Assembly (NCBI GenBank): GCA_021840785.1
Contig: JAKBXD010000137.1
Coordinates: forward strand, 1-5,259
Length of the DNA stretch: 5,259 nt
Origin: Pseudomonadota bacterium
GTDB taxonomy: Bacteria; Pseudomonadota; Gammaproteobacteria; Acidithiobacillales; Acidithiobacillaceae
Direction of reading: 5' to 3'
In this document: positions 1 through 4,618 of the stretch, one piece after another
Layout: each line of letters opens with the position of its first letter
Numbering within the stretch: position 1 is the stretch's first letter
Made by a program: the position numbers and the translations under genes
Notes under the pieces: model-generated
What the model was told of the DNA's origin: nothing
Seen by the model: the letters and a program-made list of their open reading frames with translations, nothing else
Databases searched by the model: none

Positions 1-29
1 CCATCTTGCAAAAACACCACCCGATTCAT
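1..29 (-). CDS. Possible 5' end of an unidentified gene, cut by the window edge
   Basis: An ATG at 29-27 on the minus strand opens a frame that runs off the left edge after nine full codons (MNRVVFLQD). It lies downstream of, and in the same direction as, the extradiol dioxygenase gene, so it could be the next gene of that transcript. The only ribosome-binding-site-like sequence is a weak GGGT a few bases upstream. A tiny frame, MARQIWVK followed by TGA, starts at 52 and overlaps this ATG as ATGA. Nine residues cannot identify a family, and an open frame this short is expected by chance. Confidence 0.2.
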
Positions 30-90
30 TTGACCCAGATTTGTCGTGCCATGTCGCCACCCGGGTCGGCAAGGGGGCTAAACACTTCAG

Positions 91-906
91 TCATCCAAAT
101 TGAACACCGGAGAACGTCTTGCCGAACATTTGTTCGTGGTAAGTGATTTTTCCCGCATCCTCACCAGCCGCTCCGGCGGCCACCATCAAGGGAATAAGGT
201 GTTCGCTGCGCGGATGGCAGTCAAGTGCGCCGGGTGCCTCAGTCCAGCCACTCAACAAGCGTTCACGCTCGGCTGAGGATGCTCTGATAGCAGCACTCAA
301 CCACGCATCGAATTGTTCAGATGCCTCGCTGGCCGTTGCTTTGGTCGAGAAAAATTCGCGCAGATTGTGATAGCTGTTTCCACTCCCCACGACCAGCACG
401 CCCTCGTCGCGCAACGGCCGCAGCGCGTGCCCGATGGCCATGTGTTCGGCAGCATCAAGGTTGTGTTTCAGCGACAACTGCACGATAGGCACATCCGCAT
501 TTGGATAGATCAGTTTGAATGGCACAAAAACGCCGTGATCCAGTCCGCGTTGATGTTCTGCATCAGCATATATACCGGCCTGTCCAAGTAGTTCACGCAC
601 TCGTGCTGCGACAGAAATCGAACCGTGTGCCGGATAAATCAGGCGATAGGTATGATCGGGAAAGCCGTAATAATCAAATAGCAGCGTGTGTTGTTCTGCC
701 ATCAGCACAGTAGGCACCGCGCACTCCCAATGCCCGGAGATCACCAGCACAGCACGCGGACGCTGCCCGATCGCAGCAGGAATGCCGCGCAAGTAAGCAG
801 CCAGGTTATCCCACAACCCGGGCGGAAACCCGGGAAGCGGCTCCATGAAGAAGCACGGACCACCACCATGTGGAATGAACAGGGTCGGTAATCGTTGAGT
901 AGTCAC
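91..906 (-). CDS. Class III extradiol ring-cleavage dioxygenase, LigB/DODA (YgiD-like) family
   Basis: The product is a single-domain cytosolic extradiol dioxygenase of the family that includes plant and bacterial 4,5-DOPA dioxygenase and E. coli YgiD, which use a non-haem metal to open catechol-type rings. From the GTG at 906 it has 271 residues, normal for the family. Visible signature residues are HGGGP at 13-17 (His13), SGHWE at 57-61 (His59), DHGVFVPF at 123-130 (His124), SGNSYHNL at 175-182 (His180) and HPRSEHLIPL at 231-240 (His236). By analogy with YgiD the metal ligands are His13, His59 and His236, with His180 catalytic. The frame stays open upstream to 1086, but that part overlaps the old yellow enzyme gene. 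The GTG at 906 gives the family-typical N-terminus, with HGGGP about 12 residues in. Two GTGs at 933 and 930, next to the upstream stop, are alternatives. Neither ribosome site is strong: AGACAGG lies about 13 bases before 906. It is probably co-transcribed with the upstream reductase. The substrate cannot be told. Confidence 0.9.
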   Translation of the reverse strand: MTTQRLPTLFIPHGGGPCFFMEPLPGFPPGLWDNLAAYLRGIPAAIGQRPRAVLVISGHWECAVPTVLMAEQHTLLFDYYGFPDHTYRLIYPAHGSISVAARVRELLGQAGIYADAEHQRGLDHGVFVPFKLIYPNADVPIVQLSLKHNLDAAEHMAIGHALRPLRDEGVLVVGSGNSYHNLREFFSTKATASEASEQFDAWLSAAIRASSAERERLLSGWTEAPGALDCHPRSEHLIPLMVAAGAAGEDAGKITYHEQMFGKTFSGVQFG

Positions 907-935
907 TTGAGTATCGTTACCTGTCTTCACCACGA

Positions 936-2015
936 TCAACCCAGTGTCGGGTAATCCGTATATCCCTTGGCTCCGGGCGTATAGAACGTACTCATATCCG
1001 GTGCATTCACCGCCGCGCCGGATTTCCAGCGGGCAATCAGATCCGGGTTGGCGAGGAACGGCCGGCCCACGGCGATCAGATCGCATCTTCCCGCGGCAAG
1101 ATCGCTCTCGGCACGTGTGGCATCGTAACCGCCGGAGAGGATCAATGTTCCCTTGAATAATTTGCGGAACGTCGCCTTCATAGACGCAGGTACTGGCGGC
1201 GCGCCCATGGACGAGTGGTCTACCAGATGGATGTAGACCAGCCCGCGTACGTTGAGTTGTTGCGCCAGCCAGGTGTAATCCGCCTCCATCGCGTCATACA
1301 GCGGCATATCGTTGAACACGCCGAACGGCGACAATCGTATGCCGACCTTGTCCTTGCCGATCGCCTTGGTCACCGCGTCAGCGACTTCGAGCACGAAGCG
1401 TGCGCGGTTCTCGATAGCGCCGCCGTAGCGGTCGGTGCGCTGGTTCGAGTTCGGGCGGATGAACTGTTCGATCAGATAACCGTTCGCGCCGTGCAGTTCG
1501 ACGCCGTCGAATCCCGCCGCCACCGCGTTCTTTGCGCCTTGGGCGAATTCCTCTATCGCGGTCTTGATGTCAGCCTCGGTCATCGCCTGCGGCATGGCAT
1601 TCGGTTTCATGCCCTCGGCATCGGTGTATATATCGCCGGCGGCAGCTATCGCCGACGGCCCGAGCACGCGGGCGCCCGCAGGCAGATTGAGCGGATGGCC
1701 GATGCGCCCGCAGTGCATGAACTGGATGAACATCTTCCCGCCCTTGGCGTGAACAGCATCGGTGACGAGTTTCCAACCCGCAACTTGCTCGGCAGAAAAT
1801 ATCCCCGGTATGCGCGGATAGCCCAGCCCATTGGGAGACGGTGAGGCGCCTTCGGTTATGATGAACCCCGCAGTTGCCCGCTGTGCGTAATACTGCGCCA
1901 TGAGCTCGTTCGGGATATTGCCGGTGGCGCGGTTGCGCGTCATCGGTGACATGACGACGCGGTTCTTGAGTTGCAGCTTGCCGAGTGTGGCGGGGGTAAA
2001 CAGAGTAGTAGTCAT
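936..2015 (-). CDS. nemA: Old yellow enzyme family FMN-dependent alkene reductase (NemA-like)
   Basis: The product is a 359-residue TIM-barrel flavoenzyme of the old yellow enzyme family, which uses NAD(P)H to reduce activated C=C bonds of enones, maleimides and quinones and sometimes nitro compounds. Visible landmarks are LKNRVVMSPMTRNRA at 16-30 with Thr26 near the flavin, the substrate-binding pair His175 and Asn178 in ELHGANGYLIEQF, the catalytic-type Tyr180, the family signature NQRTDRYGG at 191-199, Arg228 in GIRLSP, and the FMN phosphate loops LSGGY at 293-297 and AVGRPFLANPDL at 315-326. The barrel segment usually written HVGRISH reads HCGRIGH at 101-107, which puts a Cys at 102. The ATG is fixed by GAGGAGA at 2021-2027, five bases upstream. 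The extradiol dioxygenase follows 29 bp downstream. E. coli NemA is the best-known relative; the symbol marks subfamily resemblance, and proven substrates are unknown. Confidence 0.95.
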   Translation of the reverse strand: MTTTLFTPATLGKLQLKNRVVMSPMTRNRATGNIPNELMAQYYAQRATAGFIITEGASPSPNGLGYPRIPGIFSAEQVAGWKLVTDAVHAKGGKMFIQFMHCGRIGHPLNLPAGARVLGPSAIAAAGDIYTDAEGMKPNAMPQAMTEADIKTAIEEFAQGAKNAVAAGFDGVELHGANGYLIEQFIRPNSNQRTDRYGGAIENRARFVLEVADAVTKAIGKDKVGIRLSPFGVFNDMPLYDAMEADYTWLAQQLNVRGLVYIHLVDHSSMGAPPVPASMKATFRKLFKGTLILSGGYDATRAESDLAAGRCDLIAVGRPFLANPDLIARWKSGAAVNAPDMSTFYTPGAKGYTDYPTLG

Positions 2016-2020
2016 GTTAT

Positions 2021-2027
2021 TCTCCTC
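2021..2027 (-). promoter_or_regulatory. Ribosome binding site of the old yellow enzyme gene
   Basis: On the minus strand this reads GAGGAGA, five bases before the ATG at 2015-2013. It is a strong match to the Shine-Dalgarno sequence and fixes the start. Confidence 0.85.
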
Positions 2028-2047
2028 GGTAATTTTTAGATCAAACG

Positions 2048-2065
2048 ATTATAGTTGACTCTAAT
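2048..2065 (-). promoter_or_regulatory. Promoter -10 and overlapping inverted repeat upstream of the old yellow enzyme gene
   Basis: On the minus strand, 2053-2048 reads TATAAT, a perfect -10 box about 33 bases before the start codon. No good -35 is seen at 16-18 bp spacing. The -10 box forms the end of an 18-bp inverted repeat: on the plus strand the arms are ATTATAGT (2048-2055) and ACTCTAAT (2058-2065), separated by TG, with one mismatched pair out of eight. An operator across the -10 fits a repressor; alternatively, the weak -35 fits activation by a MerR-type protein, some of which use TTAGAGT-like half-sites. The sequence does not match the GTAGNTWCC sites elsewhere in the window. The regulator is not identifiable here. 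Confidence 0.55.
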
Positions 2066-2246
2066 TTAGGCATGCATGAACTTGAGCACTCCCAATAAAA
2101 CCTGAACGACCACGGACAGCGCAAATGACAACTTCGGCCGAAACTATCCAGCATGTTCGATCAAGAGCTACAAAGCCAGCTACGCTTTATTGTGAGAAAC
2201 GCGGCATAATCGGTTTCCTATAACTTGGTGAATCATTATTATAGAC

Positions 2247-2945
2247 TCAGGTTGCATCATCAAATCCGGTCGATACGTGTGAGCCGTCGCAGAAAGGCTT
2301 GTTCCGGGAAGCACCACATCGGCACAAGGTCATTCGGTTGCGTATCTCGTACGCGAAGCCATCGGCTCCGACCAATTGCACACCACCACGTAACCATGCG
2401 GGTCCAGAACACGCCTTTGAAGGGTCTTCAATGAGCGCTATGGATGGCACATATTCTGGCTCAATCGGTTTTCCAGCATTATTGTCCCAGGCAACTAGCC
2501 GCCCCGATGGACAGTCACAGCTCTGGCTTACGAAGTGCTTTTGTTTCTGTGGATTATCTGTTTCGTAGACGAGGTTCCATACTTGTCCATTCGGATCACA
2601 GAAGCGCGCGAACGCGCACAAACTCTCAACATCCATTAAGGACAGATTCGGGCCTCGAAAAATCCTGGCCTGATCTTTATAAGATTGGCGAGTGGCAGTT
2701 TCTGTGCCATCAAAATCGGCTTTTAAATGTGAACCATCGCAAAATGGCTTGTTTTTGCTGTAGCCACAACGGCATAATGCATACTGTTCCTGGCAAGGAT
2801 ATTTCGGTCCCAACTCCCAGCGCACGGATTCTCTGGTAACGTTTGTGCCGATAATCTCCTTGCTTAGCGGTACGGCTCCCGAGACAATATAGGGGCCGTT
2901 CTTTGTGATTTGAACTTGCGCGCTCGTGGCTTTACTCTGACTCAT
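2247..2945 (-). CDS. Protein with two CDGSH (mitoNEET-like) iron-sulfur motifs
   Basis: The 232-residue product carries two complete CDGSH motifs, each CxCx2Sx3PxCDGSH, the pattern that binds a 2Fe-2S cluster through three Cys and one His. The ligands are Cys58, Cys60, Cys69 and His73 in the first and Cys208, Cys210, Cys219 and His223 in the second. Each is preceded by a short strand-rich stretch of the type common in bacterial members (NGPYIVSGAVPL at 16-27; GPAWLRGGVQLVGADG at 181-196). The central 110 or so residues hold five more Cys (110, 116, 143, 145, 179), including a CDC at 143-145. No signal peptide or membrane helix is seen, so it is probably cytosolic. The start is supported by GGAGG at 2953-2957, seven bases upstream. 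The gene lies 64 bp after pirin and is probably co-transcribed with it. CDGSH proteins are linked to iron-sulfur, redox and iron handling; the exact role here is unknown. Confidence 0.9.
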   Translation of the reverse strand: MSQSKATSAQVQITKNGPYIVSGAVPLSKEIIGTNVTRESVRWELGPKYPCQEQYALCRCGYSKNKPFCDGSHLKADFDGTETATRQSYKDQARIFRGPNLSLMDVESLCAFARFCDPNGQVWNLVYETDNPQKQKHFVSQSCDCPSGRLVAWDNNAGKPIEPEYVPSIALIEDPSKACSGPAWLRGGVQLVGADGFAYEIRNRMTLCRCGASRNKPFCDGSHVSTGFDDAT

Positions 2946-2952
2946 CCGTACG

Positions 2953-2957
2953 CCTCC
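2953..2957 (-). promoter_or_regulatory. Ribosome binding site of the CDGSH gene
   Basis: GGAGG on the minus strand, seven bases before the ATG at 2945-2943, supports that start. Confidence 0.8.
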
Positions 2958-2964
2958 AATTAGT

Positions 2965-2977
2965 TTTCACGGTGAAA
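2965..2977. repeat. Small perfect inverted repeat between the pirin and CDGSH genes
   Basis: TTTCAC and GTGAAA flank a single G, within the 64-bp gap. As RNA it could form only a five-pair hairpin with a three-base loop. It has no run of T after it on the minus strand, so it is a poor terminator. It could be a protein-binding site or a chance palindrome. Confidence 0.3.
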
Positions 2978-3009
2978 CACCCTTTGGAAAGCTGCGACGC
3001 CGGTTGCAC

Positions 3010-3708
3010 TCAGACCAGGTCAAAGATCAGAACTTCTGCTCCTGGCGCCCCTGTCACCAGGATGGAGGATTCATTCGTGATACCCGCACCATCGCCGACA
3101 TGGAGGAGCTGACCGTTGACTTCAGCCGTACCCGATGTCAGCTGCACATAAGCCCGTCGACCGGGCGCCAAGGTATGAGTCACGCTGCTGCTTTTTTCCA
3201 GCACACTCGAGTAGATGCGGATATCCTGATGTACGGTGACCGAACCGTTGTGTCCGTCTGGAGACGCCAGAAGGCATAACCGGTTGCGTTTTTCGTTGAT
3301 GGTAAAATACTTCTGCTCATAGCTTGGAGCCAGCCCCAAAGCCTCGGGCAGGATCCAGATCTGGAGAAAATGCACTGGATCGCTTTGCGACGCGTTATAC
3401 TCGCTATGGGTAACACCGGTTCCTGCACTCATTCGTTGCACATCGCCAGGGCGGATGATCGAACCGTTCCCCATACTGTCGCTGTGTTTCAGTGTTCCTT
3501 CCAGCACGTAGCTGACGATTTCCATGTCACGGTGGCCATGTGTTCCGAAGCCTTGCCCCGGCTGCACGCGATCTTCGTTAATGACGCGCAGGCTACCGAA
3601 CTGCACATGATCAGGATCATGGTACCCGGCAAACGAGAAGGTATGGTAGCTTTCGAGCCAGCCATGATTGGCATGCCCGCGATCTTCGCTCTTGCGGATT
3701 TCAACCAT
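3010..3708 (-). CDS. Pirin family bicupin, YhhW-like putative quercetin 2,3-dioxygenase
   Basis: The product is a 232-residue two-cupin protein of the pirin family; E. coli YhhW, of almost the same length, has quercetin 2,3-dioxygenase activity in vitro. The N-terminal cupin carries the four metal ligands known from pirin: His57 and His59 in GTHGHRDMEIVSYVLEG, and His101 and Glu103 in SAGTGVTHSEYN. The opening GHANHGWLESYHTFSFAGYHDP (residues 11-32) is the conserved pirin entry segment. The C-terminal cupin (about 150-232) lacks the metal set, as is usual. The frame extends to an ATG at 3756, but the ATG at 3708 is preferred: GGAGGA at 3714-3719 lies five bases before it, and homologues begin here. 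The CDGSH gene follows 64 bp downstream. It is divergent from hxlR, with a putative HxlR half-site upstream at 3799-3807. Whether it acts on flavonols, other aromatics, or as a redox or iron-responsive partner is unknown. Confidence 0.93.
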   Translation of the reverse strand: MVEIRKSEDRGHANHGWLESYHTFSFAGYHDPDHVQFGSLRVINEDRVQPGQGFGTHGHRDMEIVSYVLEGTLKHSDSMGNGSIIRPGDVQRMSAGTGVTHSEYNASQSDPVHFLQIWILPEALGLAPSYEQKYFTINEKRNRLCLLASPDGHNGSVTVHQDIRIYSSVLEKSSSVTHTLAPGRRAYVQLTSGTAEVNGQLLHVGDGAGITNESSILVTGAPGAEVLIFDLV

Positions 3709-3713
3709 CGGTT

Positions 3714-3719
3714 TCCTCC
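3714..3719 (-). promoter_or_regulatory. Ribosome binding site that decides the pirin start
   Basis: GGAGGA on the minus strand sits five bases before the ATG at 3708-3706. It selects this start over the in-frame ATG at 3756, which would add 16 residues not typical of pirins. Just upstream, GGCCA (3723-3727) and TGGCC (3734-3738) could form a five-pair hairpin in the leader. Confidence 0.75.
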
Positions 3720-3795
3720 GTAGGCCAAAACAATGGCCATAAAGTGAGCAGCACATTGAGCTTGAGTTCGTGCTTCTTCCACCGCAGCAAGCGTC

Positions 3796-3844
3796 GGCGG
3801 AACCTACTTTCAGGGTTTAGCCTATGGTGGACCAGTAGTCTGAA
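3796..3844 (-). promoter_or_regulatory. Tentative pirin promoter with a putative HxlR half-site at its start
   Basis: On the minus strand, TTCAGA (3844-3839) and GCTAAA (3821-3816) are spaced 17 bp and could be weak -35 and -10 boxes. About eight bases beyond the -10 is GTAGGTTCC (3807-3799), a match to the GTAGNTWCC half-site in the wrbA and hxlR promoters. Seen on the plus strand, the 15 bases at 3796-3810 match those at 4545-4559 in front of wrbA at 13 positions. No good second arm is present here. The promoter boxes are weak; the half-site match is the stronger part. Confidence 0.35.
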
Positions 3845-3885
3845 CTCATGAGGGAAAGTATGCGCTGGGCAGCATCATCTAGCTA

Positions 3886-3908
3886 GTAGATTCCCACAGG
3901 ATACTTAG
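3886..3908 (+). promoter_or_regulatory. Putative operator of hxlR (autoregulation site)
   Basis: This 23-bp stretch begins GTAGATTCC (3886-3894) and continues CACA, GGAT, ACTTAG. Aligned with the wrbA operator it follows the same plan: GTAG, any, T, A/T, CC, four bases ending in A, GG, then T-AC-(C/T)-TA, with one extra base in the right arm. It lies just upstream of TAATAT (3911-3916), the likely -10 box of hxlR, so bound protein would cover the -35 and spacer region. Autorepression is usual in this regulator family. The left half is an exact match to GTAGNTWCC; the right half is degenerate. Confidence 0.45.
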
Positions 3909-3910
3909 TG

Positions 3911-3916
3911 TAATAT
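3911..3916 (+). promoter_or_regulatory. Likely -10 box of hxlR, implying a leaderless or near-leaderless mRNA
   Basis: TAATAT ends nine bases before the ATG at 3926. Transcription would start about six to eight bases downstream, almost at the start codon. No Shine-Dalgarno sequence exists between the box and the ATG, and the TAA within the box at 3911-3913 closes the frame upstream. No good -35 is seen. Confidence 0.4.
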
Positions 3917-3925
3917 TGCTCCGCT

Positions 3926-4261
3926 ATGGATAAACACCGACCTAGACGCCCTCCACCTCCCGAAAACTGCCCGCTGGACACATGCTTGCGACTGCTTTCT
4001 GGAGCGTGGACGCCCAAGGTGCTTTGGTACCTTTGTGACGAACCCAGACGTTTTGGGGACTTGCGCCGCGACATTGGCACGATCACTTCGAAGGTGCTTA
4101 CCACTCGGTTGCGAGAGATGGAAGCCCTTGGCGTCGTCGCAAGAGAGGTCATTCCAACCTCGCCACCGCAGGTATCATACAGCCTGACCGCACTCGGGAG
4201 AGAACTGAAACCGGTGCTTGAAGCCATGGCACGAGTGGGAGAGAAGCTGGGTGGTAGATAA
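3926..4261 (+). CDS. HxlR family winged-helix transcriptional regulator, probable redox or quinone sensor
   Basis: The 111-residue product is a single MarR-like winged helix-turn-helix domain of the HxlR family (DUF24), a usual length. Recognisable blocks are the entry ENCPLDTCLRLLSGAWTPKVLWYL (13-36), the helix-turn-helix with RRFGDLRRDIGTITSKVLTTRLREME (41-66), and the wing PPQVSYSLTALGREL (80-94). Cys15 occupies the conserved N-terminal position that senses quinones, diamide or disulfide stress in YodB-, QorR- and HypR-type members; Cys20 and Cys37 are extra. These proteins are homodimers that normally repress a neighbouring reductase gene. Here a quinone reductase (wrbA) lies downstream on the same strand and pirin is divergent. 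Matching half-sites GTAGNTWCC stand in front of all three. The ATG is the only start near the family N-terminus; it lacks a ribosome binding site, so the message may be leaderless. The proline- and arginine-rich tail at 5-12 is unusual but short. Confidence 0.92.
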   Translation: MDKHRPRRPPPPENCPLDTCLRLLSGAWTPKVLWYLCDEPRRFGDLRRDIGTITSKVLTTRLREMEALGVVAREVIPTSPPQVSYSLTALGRELKPVLEAMARVGEKLGGR

Positions 4262-4534
4262 CAAACGGCCTACCCCATGATAGCGTATCTCAGCCCTTTT
4301 TCTCGGCCTCCTGTGGGCATTCCCCTCGTCCCCTGGAGATCGGTCCGGAAACTCCATGTCAGCCCGGATAGGGGAACCAGAATGGTGGCTTGTTGATTCA
4401 TCCCAACAGGCTGTTGTAGCCACCCGCCGTCTATCTGTCCTGTCCGAGCATCCCAAATGTATCCAGCCCCCAGCCGAAGCAGGAAGCTAATCCCTGCTCC
4501 TTAGGCCATGTTCCCTCTTTCTCGAAATGCTTAT
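4262..4534. other. Long gene-free stretch between hxlR and the wrbA promoter
   Basis: No convincing gene is seen in this part of the 357-bp gap. The plus strand is rich in C. A minus-strand frame from ATG 4401 to TAG 4270 would encode 43 residues starting MNQQATILVPLSG, and the frame is open further upstream to 4500, but it has no ribosome binding site and I do not recognise it. A second minus-strand frame (4456-4175) overlaps hxlR antisense and is rich in Arg, Ser and His, as frame shadows are. Two 7-bp inverted repeats occur: TTCCCCT (4320-4326) with AGGGGAA (4370-4376), enclosing TGGAG (4334-4338) with CTCCA (4352-4356); and GGTGGCT (4384-4390) with AGCCACC (4418-4424). No clear terminator for hxlR is seen. 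It could be a degraded gene or element, or a structured RNA. Confidence 0.4.
4384..4424. repeat. Inverted repeat with two competing inner hairpins
   Basis: The outer arms GGTGGCT (4384-4390) and AGCCACC (4418-4424) are perfectly complementary. Inside, CAACA at 4404-4408 can pair with TGTTG at 4391-4395 or with TGTTG at 4412-4416, so two alternative folds share one middle strand. The first continues directly from the outer stem, giving 12 pairs with a nine-base bulge. There is no T-run after it on either strand. One 7-bp repeat at this distance is roughly what chance gives in a region of this size, so a function is only a possibility. Confidence 0.35.
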
Positions 4535-4556
4535 GTAGTTACCTGGAGGTACCTAC
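4535..4556 (+). promoter_or_regulatory. Putative HxlR operator over the wrbA promoter
   Basis: A 22-bp inverted repeat has arms GTAGTTACCT (4535-4544) and AGGTACCTAC (4547-4556) around GG, with nine of ten base pairs complementary. It covers the -35 and spacer region of the likely wrbA promoter, whose -10 is TATACT at 4566-4571. A protein bound here should block RNA polymerase. HxlR family members bind such dyads at quinone-reductase promoters, and an hxlR gene lies directly upstream. Both arms fit GTAGNTWCC, as do sites at 3886-3894 and 3799-3807. Confidence 0.65.
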
Positions 4557-4565
4557 TTTACAAGA

Positions 4566-4571
4566 TATACT
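4566..4571 (+). promoter_or_regulatory. Likely -10 box of the wrbA promoter
   Basis: TATACT matches the -10 consensus at five of six positions and would give a leader of about 40 bases before the ATG at 4619. The corresponding -35 region (about 4542-4548) matches the consensus poorly and lies inside the inverted repeat. Confidence 0.5.
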
Positions 4572-4606
4572 AACCGTCTTTACTCTTGGGCAACGTTGGC
4601 CAACAC

Positions 4607-4612
4607 GAGGAG
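4607..4612 (+). promoter_or_regulatory. Ribosome binding site that decides the wrbA start
   Basis: GAGGAG lies six bases before the ATG at 4619. It selects this start over an in-frame TTG at 4586, which would add 11 residues ahead of the family N-terminus. Confidence 0.8.
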
Positions 4613-4618
4613 ACCATC

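Noticed and set aside
26..52. A tiny minus-strand frame, MARQIWVK, that looks like the start of a glyoxalase/VOC-type protein
   Set aside because: It stops after eight codons and the following sequence in the other frames does not continue the resemblance, so it is most likely chance.
1215..1844. A 209-residue plus-strand open frame
   Set aside because: It lies wholly antisense to the old yellow enzyme gene, resembles no family and is rich in Arg, His, Val and Ala, as antisense shadows of GC-biased codons are.
2133..2142. Perfect 10-bp palindrome TTCGGCCGAA between the CDGSH and old yellow enzyme genes
   Set aside because: It has no spacer, no copy elsewhere in the window and no link to a promoter element, so it is compatible with chance.
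2172..2188. AAAGC and GCTTT inverted repeat as a terminator for the CDGSH gene
   Set aside because: It has five base pairs with a seven-base loop and no proper T-run on the minus strand. A nearby direct repeat AGCTAC (2166-2171 and 2178-2183) is also too short to mean anything.
3883..4227. A 114-residue minus-strand open frame
   Set aside because: It is antisense to hxlR and has no ribosome binding site or recognisable motif.
4279..4301. Possible terminator after hxlR: GATA-GCG-TATC followed by TTTTT
   Set aside because: The stem is only four base pairs, AT-rich, and separated from the T-run by seven bases, so it is too weak to call.
4175..4456. A 93-residue minus-strand open frame partly outside any gene
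   Set aside because: It overlaps the 3' end of hxlR antisense, has no recognisable motif or ribosome binding site, and an alternative frame in the same region is equally open. I mention it only within the gene-free stretch.
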